This document shows positions 39,269-49,473 of a DNA stretch of 64,000 bases, piece after piece. The notes below the pieces were generated by a model. It was given only the letters and a program-made list of their open reading frames with translations, was not told where the DNA came from and did not search any database. Location of the stretch: the NCBI RefSeq assembly GCF_002117485.1, contig NZ_CP021033.1:248001-312000 (forward strand). Direction: 5' to 3'. The stretch's first letter is position 1. Every line of letters starts with the position of its first letter. The translations under genes were made by a program, and so were the position numbers. The stretch is from Rhizobium sp. NXC14. GTDB taxonomy: Bacteria > Pseudomonadota > Alphaproteobacteria > Rhizobiales > Rhizobiaceae.

Positions 39269-40053
39269 GACGTATCGACGCCTGCTCGGCGAGCTGTGAT
39301 GATCCAGGCGCGGGAGTCGAAGAACACCCCCTCCGGCGTCATATGCGCCTCCAGCAAATCGCGCAGTCGCTGCAGCGCTTTGCCGGGCGGTTCACCGGTA
39401 TGCGCAAGCGCGTCCTTCACAAGATAAAGACCGGCGAGCGCATCAGACGCCGCATTGACATCTGGTCCATAGAAGACCGGCTCTCGCACCTCGATAAAGT
39501 CAATCGAGGCAAAGCCTGCTGCGCGCATAAGGTTGGTCGCAACAGCGGGATCACTGAGCGAAAAGGGATCGGGAGTATCCGTAGAAACCGCAGCCGGCGC
39601 CGCCAGGGCTCGGCGGATGGCGCCGGACCACTCGTTTCGCTCCGCGCTCTGCCACACCATCCACACAAGGCGCGCGCCCGGACGCATAGCCCGACCGATG
39701 TTGGCTAAGGCCGCTGCCGGATCGGCAAAAAACATCACGCCGAACCGGCTGATGCAGAGGTCGAAACTGGCAGCCGGAAAGGCGTGGAATTGCGCGTCTG
39801 CCTGCTCGAACACCACATTTCGCAAACCCTCCGCAGCGCTCCGTCGCCTTGCGATCTGGAGCATCTCTACGGAAATATCCACACCGACCGCTTCTCCTTG
39901 AGACGCGGCGCGGGCGGCTTCACGCGTCGTCTGCCCCGCACCGCAGCCGATATCGAGCACCCGGTCATCCGCGCCGACATCGGCAGCATCCCGAAGGTGC
40001 CGGTTATGGCGCGCCAATTCTGCATCGTAAAAATCGGCACGATCGAACGCCAT
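39262..40053 (-). CDS. Class I SAM-dependent methyltransferase
   Basis: 263 residues. SAM-binding motif I is VLDIGCGAGQTTREAARAA, followed by GVDIS, and ARRRSAAEGLRNVVFEQADAQ supplies motif II. Related to UbiE/COQ5-like and generic type 11 methyltransferases. Overlaps the codA-like gene tail to tail by 7 nt. Acceptor unknown. Confidence 0.85.
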   Translation of the reverse strand: MAFDRADFYDAELARHNRHLRDAADVGADDRVLDIGCGAGQTTREAARAASQGEAVGVDISVEMLQIARRRSAAEGLRNVVFEQADAQFHAFPAASFDLCISRFGVMFFADPAAALANIGRAMRPGARLVWMVWQSAERNEWSGAIRRALAAPAAVSTDTPDPFSLSDPAVATNLMRAAGFASIDFIEVREPVFYGPDVNAASDALAGLYLVKDALAHTGEPPGKALQRLRDLLEAHMTPEGVFFDSRAWIITARRAGVDTSQ

Positions 40054-40100
40054 GACACTGACTCTGCTTCGCGTGAGCTTCGATCATCGGTTTGATGAGA

Positions 40101-40122
40101 ATGCCGGAGTTCCTCCCGGCAT
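40101..40122 (-). terminator. Weak hairpin after msrA
   Basis: ATGCCGG and CCGGCAT form a 7-bp stem with an 8-nt loop, 13 nt beyond the msrA stop. No U-run, so only a possible terminator. Confidence 0.3.
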
Positions 40123-40134
40123 CCATGAGCGGTA

Positions 40135-40644
40135 TCAGGCGATCTTCTGGCGGGCCGGCAGTTTCCAGCCGGGCCGGACGAAGTGGCAGGTATAGCCGTT
40201 CGGGATCCGCTCCAGATAATCCTGGTGCTCGGGTTCGGCCTCCCAGAAATCGCCGGCCGGCACAACTTCGGTGACGACCTTGCCGGGCCACAGGCCCGAA
40301 GCATCGACATCGGCGATCGTGTCCCTAGCGACGCGCTCCTGCTCCGGGCTGACATAGAAGATCGCTGAGCGATAGCTCGTGCCGACGTCGTTGCCCTGGC
40401 GGTTGCGTGTGGTCGGATCGTGGATCTGGAAGAAGAATTCGAGGATTTCACGGTAGGTGATCCGGGCGGGGTCGAAGATGATCTCGATCGCCTCGGCATG
40501 GGTACCGTGGTTGCGGTAGGTGGCATTCGGCACATCGCCGCCAGTATAGCCGACGCGGGTCGAGATCACGCCCTTGTAGCGGCGGATGAGGTCCTGCATG
40601 CCCCAGAAGCAACCGCCGGCGAGCACTGCACGTTCTTCGGTCAT
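40135..40644 (-). CDS. msrA: Peptide methionine sulfoxide reductase MsrA
   Basis: 169 residues. Catalytic Cys12 lies in [22 protein letters not shown] and [22 protein letters not shown] are further MsrA hallmarks. Reduces methionine-S-sulfoxide in oxidised proteins, in the cytoplasm. No Cys is seen in the C-terminal tail, so recycling probably uses thioredoxin directly or a mechanism without a tail disulfide. Single gene, GGAGA upstream. Confidence 0.95.
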   Translation of the reverse strand: MTEERAVLAGGCFWGMQDLIRRYKGVISTRVGYTGGDVPNATYRNHGTHAEAIEIIFDPARITYREILEFFFQIHDPTTRNRQGNDVGTSYRSAIFYVSPEQERVARDTIADVDASGLWPGKVVTEVVPAGDFWEAEPEHQDYLERIPNGYTCHFVRPGWKLPARQKIA

Positions 40645-40688
40645 TGGAGGTCTCCTTGTTTGCCATGAGATAGTGTCTCACGTCGCCG

Positions 40689-40723
40689 ATTTCCATAAGA
40701 TGGAAATCCGCCGGCCGCGGCGG
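40689..40723 (-). terminator. Tandem hairpins between IMPase-like gene and msrA
   Basis: ATTTCCAT AAG ATGGAAAT (40689-40707, 8-bp stem) and CCGCC-N6-GGCGG (40708-40723) lie back to back just after the phosphatase stop on the minus strand. Plausible bidirectional stop or leader structure of msrA. Confidence 0.35.
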
Positions 40724-40724
40724 C

Positions 40725-41558
40725 TTATGTCCTAATCTGGAAACCCTCCCTGAGCCAGGGATGCAGCGCCCTGCTGGCGGCTAGGATGTCTCCAGCGCCG
40801 TCGACTGTCGCGCCGGAAAAACGCGTGACTATGCCGCCGGCCTCTTCGACCATCAGCGCCGAAGCGCCGAAATCATGGATCGAGAGGCCGTCCTCGAAGA
40901 AGCCGTCCAGCCGGCCGCAGGCGACATAGGCGATCGACAGCGCTGCCGAGCCCAGGCGACGCACGCCTGCCGTATTCGCCATAAGGCGCTTGATGGCTTC
41001 GAAATAGCTGTCTTCCGCCACCGCCTTGACCTGGCCCGGGATGGGCAGGCCGGCGCCGATCAGCACGTTCTCGATGTCGCCGACATCGGCGCAACGGATG
41101 CGCTCGCCATTGAGATAGGCGCCGCCGCCGATCTCGGCGCTGAAGAGCTCGTCCTGCATGGCATCATAGACGACGCCGACCACCTGCCTGCTGCCTTCGG
41201 CGATCGAGATCGTGATACCGAAATGCGGGAGGCCCCAGGCGTAATTGGTCGTGCCGTCGATCGGGTCGATGTAGATGATCGGCGTCTCCGGCCCGGCCGT
41301 GCGGTTGCCGACAGCCTCCTCGCCCTGGATGGCATAATCGGGAAAGGCCTTCGTAAGCTCCTCGACGATGATACGCTCGACCGCGACATCGATCTCGGTC
41401 TGGTAATCGCGGGGCGCCTTGGCCAGCATTTCCCCGGATGTCCGCCGCCGTAGGGAGGCTCGGGCCGTCTCGCCCGCCTTCAACACCGTTTCGGCAAGCA
41501 CGATGAGGCGGGGCGACGCGTTCGGGGATAGGCGCGCTGATGTCGGGGAGGATGCCAT
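40725..41558 (-). CDS. Inositol monophosphatase-family protein (variant active site)
   Basis: 277 residues. Metal site motif IYIDPIDGTTNYAWGLP is intact, along with GEEAVG. The usual second motif WDxxAG appears as HDFGAS, so Trp is replaced by His and Ala-Gly by Ala-Ser. Other substrates of the family include histidinol phosphate, fructose bisphosphate and PAPS. Downstream of a sugar ABC operon by 106 nt and on the same strand, so may belong to it. Confidence 0.85.
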   Translation of the reverse strand: MASSPTSARLSPNASPRLIVLAETVLKAGETARASLRRRTSGEMLAKAPRDYQTEIDVAVERIIVEELTKAFPDYAIQGEEAVGNRTAGPETPIIYIDPIDGTTNYAWGLPHFGITISIAEGSRQVVGVVYDAMQDELFSAEIGGGAYLNGERIRCADVGDIENVLIGAGLPIPGQVKAVAEDSYFEAIKRLMANTAGVRRLGSAALSIAYVACGRLDGFFEDGLSIHDFGASALMVEEAGGIVTRFSGATVDGAGDILAASRALHPWLREGFQIRT

Positions 41559-41664
41559 GAAGAAAATCCGGATGCTGCAGATATGAACGAAGTGAATCGT
41601 GCGGAGCCACTCCCTTCGCAGAGACCGGTGAGGGTTTTTTGAAGCTGTCCGCGCCTGACGGGTC

Positions 41665-42741
<1,077 letters not shown>

Positions 42742-42802
42742 ACCGAAAACCTTGCTGGCCCCCAAACGGGACCGATGAGATGGTCAAGGGTGAAAAACGT
42801 GG

Positions 42803-43690
42803 TCACTTGACCGCTCCGGCGGCGATGCCGCGTGTTAGGGTACGCTGGAAGATCAAGAAGAAGATCACGGTCGGTATTATACCCAGGAAAGCGGCCGAGG
42901 CCTGCAGCACCGGGTCCGACATGTTCTGTCCGCGGGTAAGGCCCATTGCAACCGAGACCGTCTGGTTGTTGTTGGACACCAGCATGACGAGCGGGATCAA
43001 GAATTCGTTCCAGGTCCAGATGAAAAAGAAGGTTCCGAGGACCATGAGCGTAGGTCTCAGCACCGGGACGACTACGAACCAAAGCGTCTTCCAGTGGGTC
43101 GAGCCATCCATCTCCGCCGCTTCAAGGATTTCCTTGGGAAAGGTACTCAGCACGGTCGAGAGCAGGTAAGTCCCAAAAGCGCTTTGCAGGACCGCAAAAA
43201 TGATGATCACGGAAAGCTGTGTATCGTAGAGGCCGCTAGCTTTCGCCATGTAGTAAAGCGGGTAAATGATAGACTCCTGCGGCACCATAATGCCGAGAAG
43301 AAAGACCACCAAAATCACGCGCGACCCCGGCACCTTGCCGACTCCAATCGCATAGGCGTTGAACAGGCTTATCAATACCCCTAATACCGAAACAGCGAGA
43401 CTGATCACCACACTGTTGAGCAGCTTGCGGCTGAAATCAGACACCGTCCAGAATTTCTCGATCGCCGTGAGATCGATCGACCTGGGAATTGAAAGCGGTC
43501 CGCCGACTGCGTATTCGGCGCTCGCCTTGAAGGCGTTGAGCAGAGCAAGGAAAAAGGGAAAGAGCGTAAAGGCGAGGAGTAGAATAAGGATCGCCAGCAC
43601 CACCCACCGCATGGAATCGCGTCGCGCGCCATCGGCTGCCGCCGTCGCCTTTGCCTTGGTCTTACCATCGCTGAGAACTGAGTAAGCCAT
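42803..43690 (-). CDS. Carbohydrate ABC transporter permease (MalG-like)
   Basis: 295 residues; hydrophilic Lys/Ala-rich N-terminus, first span WVVLAILILLLAFTLFPFFLALLNAF, and EAA loop EAAEMDGSTHWKTLWFVVVPVL. Directly follows the MalF-like gene with a 3-nt gap. Base composition is less GC-rich by eye than most of the window, as for the next two genes. Confidence 0.92.
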   Translation of the reverse strand: MAYSVLSDGKTKAKATAAADGARRDSMRWVVLAILILLLAFTLFPFFLALLNAFKASAEYAVGGPLSIPRSIDLTAIEKFWTVSDFSRKLLNSVVISLAVSVLGVLISLFNAYAIGVGKVPGSRVILVVFLLGIMVPQESIIYPLYYMAKASGLYDTQLSVIIIFAVLQSAFGTYLLSTVLSTFPKEILEAAEMDGSTHWKTLWFVVVPVLRPTLMVLGTFFFIWTWNEFLIPLVMLVSNNNQTVSVAMGLTRGQNMSDPVLQASAAFLGIIPTVIFFLIFQRTLTRGIAAGAVK

Positions 43691-43693
43691 GAT

Positions 43694-44602
43694 CTACCCC
43701 TTCGACTCCTGCCGGCTCTGGAAGCGTAGGAAAATCACAGCCAAAGCGATCGTCAGAGTCGTCTGCACGACCGCGATAGCTGCGGCATAGCCGACGCGTT
43801 GGGTTGTGAAGAAGTGGTAGTAGGTCAGATAGGATGGCACCAGGGTCGAGTTGTCGGGGCCGCCGGCGGTGATGACAAAGATTGGCGCAAAGACTTTCAG
43901 CGCTGCGATAAGCGTGGTCAGCACGACGACGAAAATCTCCGGCGCCAGGAGTGGGATCGTGAGTGTCACCAGCCGGCTCCACCAATTTGCCCCGTCGAGG
44001 TCGGCAGCCTCGTAGAGAGACGGGTCGATGCGCGAAAGACCGGCCATGAAAACCACCAAGCAATAACCGACCTGTATCCAGACAATAACGAGCGAGACGG
44101 CAGCAAGCGCGTATGTCGCATCGCCGATCCAGTTCTGGGCAAGATTATCAAGGCCGATGGCCTTTAGCGTGATGTTGATGACACCGACGGGGTTGAGAAT
44201 CCAGCCCCAGAGCACGCCCGCGACCGTTACTGGCAGGATCTGCGGCAAGTAAAAACCGGCCCTGAAGAAGCTTGAGACCCATTCCCCGAATTGGTCCCTG
44301 ACATAGTCGAACAGCAGAGCGGCCAGGACCAGGCCGATGCACACGGGTATCACGGTCATCGAGACGATGAACAGCAGCGTGTGATACATCGATCCCCAGA
44401 ATTGATCGTCCGCAAGCAGGCGATGATAATTCTGCAGGCCGACCGGTCGCGGCGTGCCAACGCCTTTCCATGCCGTGAAGCTCAGCCCGATATTAGCAAG
44501 CTGCGGTATGAGCACGATCAGAATGAAGCCGATCACCCCCGGGATGAGGTAGAGGCTATAGCTTTGTGACCCGTCGCTCGATCGCTGGCTGGATATGGCC
44601 AT
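43694..44602 (-). CDS. Carbohydrate ABC transporter permease (MalF-like)
   Basis: 302 residues with six spans. First span YLIPGVIGFILIVLIPQLANIGLSF; EAA loop EAADLDGANWWSRLVTLTIPLL. Pairs with the MalG-like permease. Starts 66 nt after the binding-protein stop. Less GC-rich than neighbouring operons. Confidence 0.92.
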   Translation of the reverse strand: MAISSQRSSDGSQSYSLYLIPGVIGFILIVLIPQLANIGLSFTAWKGVGTPRPVGLQNYHRLLADDQFWGSMYHTLLFIVSMTVIPVCIGLVLAALLFDYVRDQFGEWVSSFFRAGFYLPQILPVTVAGVLWGWILNPVGVINITLKAIGLDNLAQNWIGDATYALAAVSLVIVWIQVGYCLVVFMAGLSRIDPSLYEAADLDGANWWSRLVTLTIPLLAPEIFVVVLTTLIAALKVFAPIFVITAGGPDNSTLVPSYLTYYHFFTTQRVGYAAAIAVVQTTLTIALAVIFLRFQSRQESKG

Positions 44603-44668
44603 GTCATTCTTCCTTCAGCCCTACCACAATGGGCTGCGCCGGAGCGCAGCCCAGCGTTCAAGGTCGCG

Positions 44669-45931
44669 CTACTGGTTCTCCTGCGCGTCGTCGTAGACCT
44701 GCTTGATCTCTTCGACGAACTGCTCCGCAGTCAGACTGCCCTGGAAGAGGCCGGTGTCTTTCTGATTGAGCACGTCGTAGTAGCCGGGGACCGGCCAGTC
44801 AGGATAGAAGCCGAGGCCGTTTTTGTCAGAGATCTGCTTGAAAACCGCTGCGGCGTTCTTGCCGATGGGATTGGTGATGGCGGAAAGATCAGCGGCGATC
44901 GGGACGCCGCCCGCATTGCCGAGTTCAGCTTGGTACTTCGGCGACAAGGTCAGGCTGATCCACTCGGCGGCGAGGTCGGGATTTTTGCTGCTCTTGGGAA
45001 CCACCCAGAGATTGCCTGTCGAGCCGACAGAATATTTCGGCGTCGGAATCACGAACTGACCCCACTTGAAGTCCTTGATCGTCGAGGCAAAGGTGCCGAG
45101 ATTCCACGTGCCCGAGACGTACATCGGTGCCTTGCCGGAGGTAAACAGCAGAGCAGCGTCCGGGTCCTTCATGCCCGTGGAGTCCTTGCTGATGTAGCCC
45201 TTGCTAACCCAGTCGACCAATGTCTGCGCCGCATAGAGGTAAGGCGCGCCGTCGAGAGGGGCCTTTAAACCCTGATAATTCTGGATCCAGGCGTCATCGG
45301 CCTTGGTGTAGGCGAGAGAGGCAAGCAAGTGCTGGCCACTGGTGTCGATGGCGCCGAGCGCGAGAGGCGTGATACCTTTCTGCTTGAAGGCTTCCAAGTC
45401 AGCGACCCACTCTTCAAGCGTCGTCGGCGGCTTGAGGCCTGCCTTTTCGAACATGTCAATATTGTAGAAGCACGAAACATATTCGCCGAAAACAGAGACG
45501 CCCCAAACAGGGCCGGAGCCATAGATGCCCTTTTCGTCATAACGGCTTAGGACAAAATCGCCCTCGTTAAGGATCTTGTCCCAGCCCTCCTTCTTCACGT
45601 AGTCATCCAGATTGGTCAGCAATCCCTGGCTTGCAACCAAGCCAGCGGTCGCATTGCCCTTGTTGTACTCGAGCACGTCAGGAGCCTGGTCGGAATTGAG
45701 GATCATGCCGCCTGAGGCCTGCAACTGCTGAAAGGTCTTCTGCTCAAAGCTGACGGTGATATCAGGATGTTTCCCCTTGAACTCCTCGAGCGCCTTCTTC
45801 CAGACAATGCCCTGAGCCGTGGTCGGCTCCTCGAACCACCAGATCTTGAAGGTCTTCTGTTCGGCATGGCCGATCGATGTCATCAGCATCGCCGTGCCGA
45901 GTGCTAGCGCAAGTGTTGCAATTCTTTTCAT
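44669..45931 (-). CDS. Sugar ABC transporter substrate-binding protein (SBP family 1)
   Basis: 420 residues with Sec signal MKRIATLALALGTAMLMTSIGHAE, cleaved after GHA. Mature part FKIWWFEEPTTAQGIVWKKALEEFKGKHPDITVSF, ending in a Gln/Glu-rich tail. GGGAGGAA-type ribosome site upstream. It follows the isomerase gene by 104 nt and may have an extra promoter there. Ligand probably a mono- or disaccharide. Confidence 0.92.
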   Translation of the reverse strand: MKRIATLALALGTAMLMTSIGHAEQKTFKIWWFEEPTTAQGIVWKKALEEFKGKHPDITVSFEQKTFQQLQASGGMILNSDQAPDVLEYNKGNATAGLVASQGLLTNLDDYVKKEGWDKILNEGDFVLSRYDEKGIYGSGPVWGVSVFGEYVSCFYNIDMFEKAGLKPPTTLEEWVADLEAFKQKGITPLALGAIDTSGQHLLASLAYTKADDAWIQNYQGLKAPLDGAPYLYAAQTLVDWVSKGYISKDSTGMKDPDAALLFTSGKAPMYVSGTWNLGTFASTIKDFKWGQFVIPTPKYSVGSTGNLWVVPKSSKNPDLAAEWISLTLSPKYQAELGNAGGVPIAADLSAITNPIGKNAAAVFKQISDKNGLGFYPDWPVPGYYDVLNQKDTGLFQGSLTAEQFVEEIKQVYDDAQENQ

Positions 45932-46035
45932 GCCTTCCTCCCAAAAAAGCGGCTGCGCCGCGAAAAGACAAGTTAGTCAGTCATGGCGCCCCGCCCGGCC
46001 TCCCAGCCCGGCGGCGCTCCATTTTAGGCGGTTGA

Positions 46036-46935
46036 TCAGGGATCAACAATGAAATCTCCGCCCCGGCATTTCTTTAGATAGTTGAGCCCGTGAACCTGGC
46101 CAGTCATCTCAAGTTCGTCGCGATAGACCGGGTCGTGCCAGCCCTCGATGTCGATCGAGCCGGACCAGCCGGCAAGGCGCAGTTCGGAGATAATGTCGGT
46201 CCAGTTGCTGTCGCCAAAGCCCGGCGTGCGCATGTAGACGAACTTCTCCTTGCCGAAGATGCCGTGTTCCTTGATGACCTCCCAGCGGATGGTCGCGTCC
46301 TTGCCGTGGACGTGGAAAATCTTGTGCGCCCATTTGCGGATCTGCGGCATGGGATCGATCAGATAGACCATCTGATGGCAGGGTTCCCATTCCAGCCCGA
46401 TATGATCATCCGGCGTCTCGTTGAAGATCAATTCCCAGGCATCCGGGTTGTGGGCGATATTCCAGTCGCCACTCGCCCAATTGCCATCCATGGCGCAGTT
46501 CTCGAAAGCGATCTTGAGGCCTTTGTCGGCGGCGCGTTTGGCGAGTTCGCTCCAGATCTCTTTGTAGCGCGGCAGACTGTCAGTCAGCGGCTTGCCGCGA
46601 ATGCGGCCGGTGAAGCCGGCGACGCAGGTGGCGCCGAAATGATGGGCGTTGTCGATGCAGTCCTTCCAGCCCTGCAACGTCTCCTGGTCGATCGCGTCCT
46701 CTTCCAGCGGGTTGCCGAACATGCCGAGCGTCGAAATGGTGATGTCGCGGTCGCCGATCGCATCGAGGCAGCGCTTGCCGAGCTCGGCGAGGTTCTGTCC
46801 CTTCGTCGTCTGCCAGAAGAACGGTTCGAAGCTCTCGAAGCCCAGCTCGGCAATCTGGCCGATGCGTGTGGCGGCGTCGCCCTTGTTGCCGCTGACCATG
46901 GTGCCGATGCGAATGGATTTTGCAGGATTGCTCAC
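46036..46935 (-). CDS. Sugar phosphate isomerase/epimerase (xylose-isomerase-like TIM barrel)
   Basis: 299 residues of the AP endonuclease 2/IolE-type barrel. Candidate metal ligands are in IAFENCAMDG, GLEWEPCHQ, KIFHVHGKDA and GSIDIEGWHDP. These enzymes interconvert keto and epimeric sugars or inosose. Starts 11 nt after the oxidoreductase, with which it probably forms a two-step pathway for the imported sugar. Confidence 0.88.
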   Translation of the reverse strand: MSNPAKSIRIGTMVSGNKGDAATRIGQIAELGFESFEPFFWQTTKGQNLAELGKRCLDAIGDRDITISTLGMFGNPLEEDAIDQETLQGWKDCIDNAHHFGATCVAGFTGRIRGKPLTDSLPRYKEIWSELAKRAADKGLKIAFENCAMDGNWASGDWNIAHNPDAWELIFNETPDDHIGLEWEPCHQMVYLIDPMPQIRKWAHKIFHVHGKDATIRWEVIKEHGIFGKEKFVYMRTPGFGDSNWTDIISELRLAGWSGSIDIEGWHDPVYRDELEMTGQVHGLNYLKKCRGGDFIVDP

Positions 46936-46946
46936 GTCAGTTGATC

Positions 46947-47981
46947 CTATGCTGTAATTTCAATGCGCCGGCCTGTCCTGGCGCTTTCGATCGCGCCGAA
47001 GACCATCGCAAGGCTTCTGATATTGTCGGAATTGACGGTCTCGGGCTGATTGCCCGTGCGGATCGCCGCGATGAAATCGGCAATGACGCTGGCGTGGCCG
47101 TGGGTTTCCTCGTCATGTTCCGGACCGGGAACGTTTACGGAAACAAAGCCGCGCAACAGACCCGGCTCCTCGCCGGCGACGGCGGCCTTGAAATTCTCTT
47201 CGCCGTCCCAGGTCAACATTCCCTTCGAGCCGACGAGACGCCACTGACTTTCCCAACTGGTGCGCTCACCCTCGGCGCACCAGGAGCCGCGATAGGTGAA
47301 AACGATATCATCGGAAAATTCGAAGATTGCGTTTGCCGAGGCGCCATGCCGATACCAGGAACCCTTCGGGTTCCGCTCGACGCAATAGACGGCGAGCGGC
47401 TTCTTGTCCGCGACGTAGCGCGCCGCATCGAAGGTATGGATCGCCATGTCGAGCAGCAGCACATTGTCCATCTCTTCGCGGAAGCCGCCGAAATGCGGCG
47501 CGAGGAAGAAGTCGCAGTGAATGGCGGTAAGCTCGCCGATCGCACCGCTGTCCACGAAACGGCGCAGGCGCCTGACCCCCGGTATGAAGCGTCGGTTCTG
47601 GATAACGGCATGGATACGGCCGGTCTCTGCGGCGAGATTGATCAGCGCAGCGCCTTCGGCCAGCGAGGCCGCCATCGGCTTTTCGCTGAGTACGTGGCAG
47701 CCGGCCTTGAGTGCGATCGAAACGACATCGTACCGGGCGGACGGAATGACGATGTCGAAGACGAGATCGGCCCTCGTGACAGCAATAACTTCGGACAGGT
47801 CAGAGCCGATGACAGCGGCTTCCAGGCCGAACTCGGCCGCGAGCTTTTCCGCCGTCACCCGGTTCAGGTCGACAAGGCCGACGATGGTGATGGACTCGGC
47901 GAGGTGAGGGTCGGACGCGATGGCGCGCAACCAACCTTTGGACATAGCTCCGCACCCGCACAGAATGGCACTGAATTTCAC
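46947..47981 (-). CDS. Gfo/Idh/MocA-family oxidoreductase
   Basis: 344 residues. Rossmann start FSAILCGCGAMSKGWLRAIASDP and catalytic Lys in HVLSEKPMAAS. I use a GTG start at 47981 because GGAGG precedes it by 6 nt; an earlier ATG would include the LacI operator. First gene of the operon oxidoreductase-isomerase-SBP-permeases-ATPase, directly behind a perfect palindrome and divergent from the LacI gene. Confidence 0.9.
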   Translation of the reverse strand: MKFSAILCGCGAMSKGWLRAIASDPHLAESITIVGLVDLNRVTAEKLAAEFGLEAAVIGSDLSEVIAVTRADLVFDIVIPSARYDVVSIALKAGCHVLSEKPMAASLAEGAALINLAAETGRIHAVIQNRRFIPGVRRLRRFVDSGAIGELTAIHCDFFLAPHFGGFREEMDNVLLLDMAIHTFDAARYVADKKPLAVYCVERNPKGSWYRHGASANAIFEFSDDIVFTYRGSWCAEGERTSWESQWRLVGSKGMLTWDGEENFKAAVAGEEPGLLRGFVSVNVPGPEHDEETHGHASVIADFIAAIRTGNQPETVNSDNIRSLAMVFGAIESARTGRRIEITA

Positions 47982-48028
47982 GATTTCCTCCGAGGGAATG
48001 GCGCCAACTCTCCTGGTGACACGCATCC

Positions 48029-48042
48029 CGTAAACGTTTACG
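48029..48042. promoter_or_regulatory. Perfect 14-bp palindrome, LacI-family operator
   Basis: CGTAAACGTTTACG is a perfect palindrome with the central CG typical of LacI/GalR operators. It lies 47 nt upstream of the oxidoreductase start and 48 nt upstream of the divergent lacI start, so it can control both. Confidence 0.75.
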
Positions 48043-48090
48043 ACTGTAGGCGAAAACATTTTATGCTGTCAATAGAGGCAAAAAGCGAAA

Positions 48091-49176
48091 ATGCGGAGCA
48101 GAGGAAAAGCGCCAGCAGCGAGAGGCATCCGCCAGCTTGCCCAACACCTAAATATCTCGATCGGCACGGTCTCCCGCGCGCTGAACAACAAACCTGACGT
48201 GAACGAGGAAACCCGCCGGCGCGTGCTGGCGGCGGCCGAACACCTCGGCTACGTCGCCAATCAGTCGGGACGGAGCCTTCGACAGGGAGAAACGAAGGTC
48301 ATCGGCTTGATGATTGAATCCAGCCAGGAAGTGGTCGAAAATGCCGACAACTTTTTCCTTGGGGTTACCAGCGGGCTGCAGCATTGCTTTGCCCGCCATA
48401 AGCTCGACCTCCTGATGCTCCCCTGCCCGGCCGATGAGGACCCGCGCGAATATCTCAAGCGGATGGTGGCGCGACGTGTCGTCGATGCGATGATCATCTC
48501 CAACACGCAGCGAATCGATCGGCGTATCGATCTTCTCTCGCGCGCCAAGATTCCCTTCGTTGCTGTCGGCCGCAGCCTTTCGCCCGGCAAGTTTCCCTGG
48601 GTCGATCTCGATTTCGAGGGCGTCGCCGAACGTGCTGTCGAACGGCTGGTTGCCCACGGCCATCGCCGGATCGCCATCACGGCGCCGTCGACCGAGGCCA
48701 ATCTCGGCTACCTCTTTGTCGACAGCTATCGCCGTGCGCTCGAACGGCACTGCATCCGTTTCGATCCGTCGCTCGTCATTCGTGTCAAGTCGAGCGAGCA
48801 AGGCGGCTATCAGGCAGCGCATGAACTTCTGCAGCTTGAAGATCGGCCGACCGCGGTCATCCTGATCTACGAGCTGATGGCGCTCGGCCTTTACCGCCGG
48901 CTGATGGAGTCGGGCATTCGGATCGGCCGCGATCTCGCGGTGATCGGCTTCCGCGATGCCCCCCGCGCGCGCTTCCTGCAGCCCTCGCTCAGCTGCTTCC
49001 GCATGTCGCTCTACGATCTCGGCATCGCGCTCGGCCAGATGCTGCTCTCCAACATGCCGGCCTATCGCGCCTCCTATCCGGATGGCGGCCGCAACATCAT
49101 CTGGCCGCTGGAACTGGTACCGGGCGAGAGCGACACGTTTGAGGTCGGGCTCCAGCCTGATCGTCTTGCAAAGTAG
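48091..49176 (+). CDS. LacI-family transcriptional regulator
   Basis: 361 residues. N-terminal helix-turn-helix and hinge: GIRQLAQHLNISIGTVSRALNNKPDVNEETRRRVLAAAEHLGYVAN, then a periplasmic-binding-like effector domain. It reads away from the sugar operon and shares the spacer with the 14-bp palindrome. Expected to repress the operon until the sugar, or its product, binds. Confidence 0.93.
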   Translation: MRSRGKAPAARGIRQLAQHLNISIGTVSRALNNKPDVNEETRRRVLAAAEHLGYVANQSGRSLRQGETKVIGLMIESSQEVVENADNFFLGVTSGLQHCFARHKLDLLMLPCPADEDPREYLKRMVARRVVDAMIISNTQRIDRRIDLLSRAKIPFVAVGRSLSPGKFPWVDLDFEGVAERAVERLVAHGHRRIAITAPSTEANLGYLFVDSYRRALERHCIRFDPSLVIRVKSSEQGGYQAAHELLQLEDRPTAVILIYELMALGLYRRLMESGIRIGRDLAVIGFRDAPRARFLQPSLSCFRMSLYDLGIALGQMLLSNMPAYRASYPDGGRNIIWPLELVPGESDTFEVGLQPDRLAK

Positions 49177-49181
49177 ACACG

Positions 49182-49211
49182 ATGTAGTATATTTGAGCAT
49201 AAATGTAGTAT
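49182..49211 (+). promoter_or_regulatory. Direct repeats ATGTAGTAT spaced 21 bp, promoter of toxin-antitoxin pair
   Basis: ATGTAGTAT occurs at 49182-49190 and 49203-49211, two helical turns apart, so both copies face the same side of the DNA. TTGCAA (49166-49171), 16 nt, TATATT (49188-49193) is a plausible promoter within them. Probably antitoxin-controlled. Confidence 0.55.
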
Positions 49212-49221
49212 GGATCTTTCG

Positions 49222-49473
49222 ATGAGAATGTCCTTCATGACCAGCGCCGCCTTCAACCAGAATCCGAGCAAGGCGAAGAAAGAGGCGAATGAGCGGCCGC
49301 TCGTGATCACCGATCATGGCGAGGCAGCCTATGTGCTTGTCAGCTACGCCGAATTCCAGGCGAATTGGAAAGCGCCGAAGACGCTCTTTGCGGCATTGCG
49401 CGATCCTCGGGCGGATGAGCGAGAATTCGAGCCTGAGCGGCTTGGCTTCGACGGCAGGACCGTCGAGTTCTGA
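49222..49473 (+). CDS. Type II antitoxin, Phd/YefM family
   Basis: 83 residues, SAAFNQNPSKAKKEANERPLVITDHGEAAYVLVSYAEFQANW being the Phd/YefM fold, with an acidic C-terminal tail that would bind the toxin. Several in-frame ATGs are available at 49210, 49222, 49228 and 49237. I chose 49222, which has a GGA 7 nt upstream and lies downstream of the predicted transcript start. Stop overlaps the toxin ATG by one base. Confidence 0.85.
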   Translation: MRMSFMTSAAFNQNPSKAKKEANERPLVITDHGEAAYVLVSYAEFQANWKAPKTLFAALRDPRADEREFEPERLGFDGRTVEF

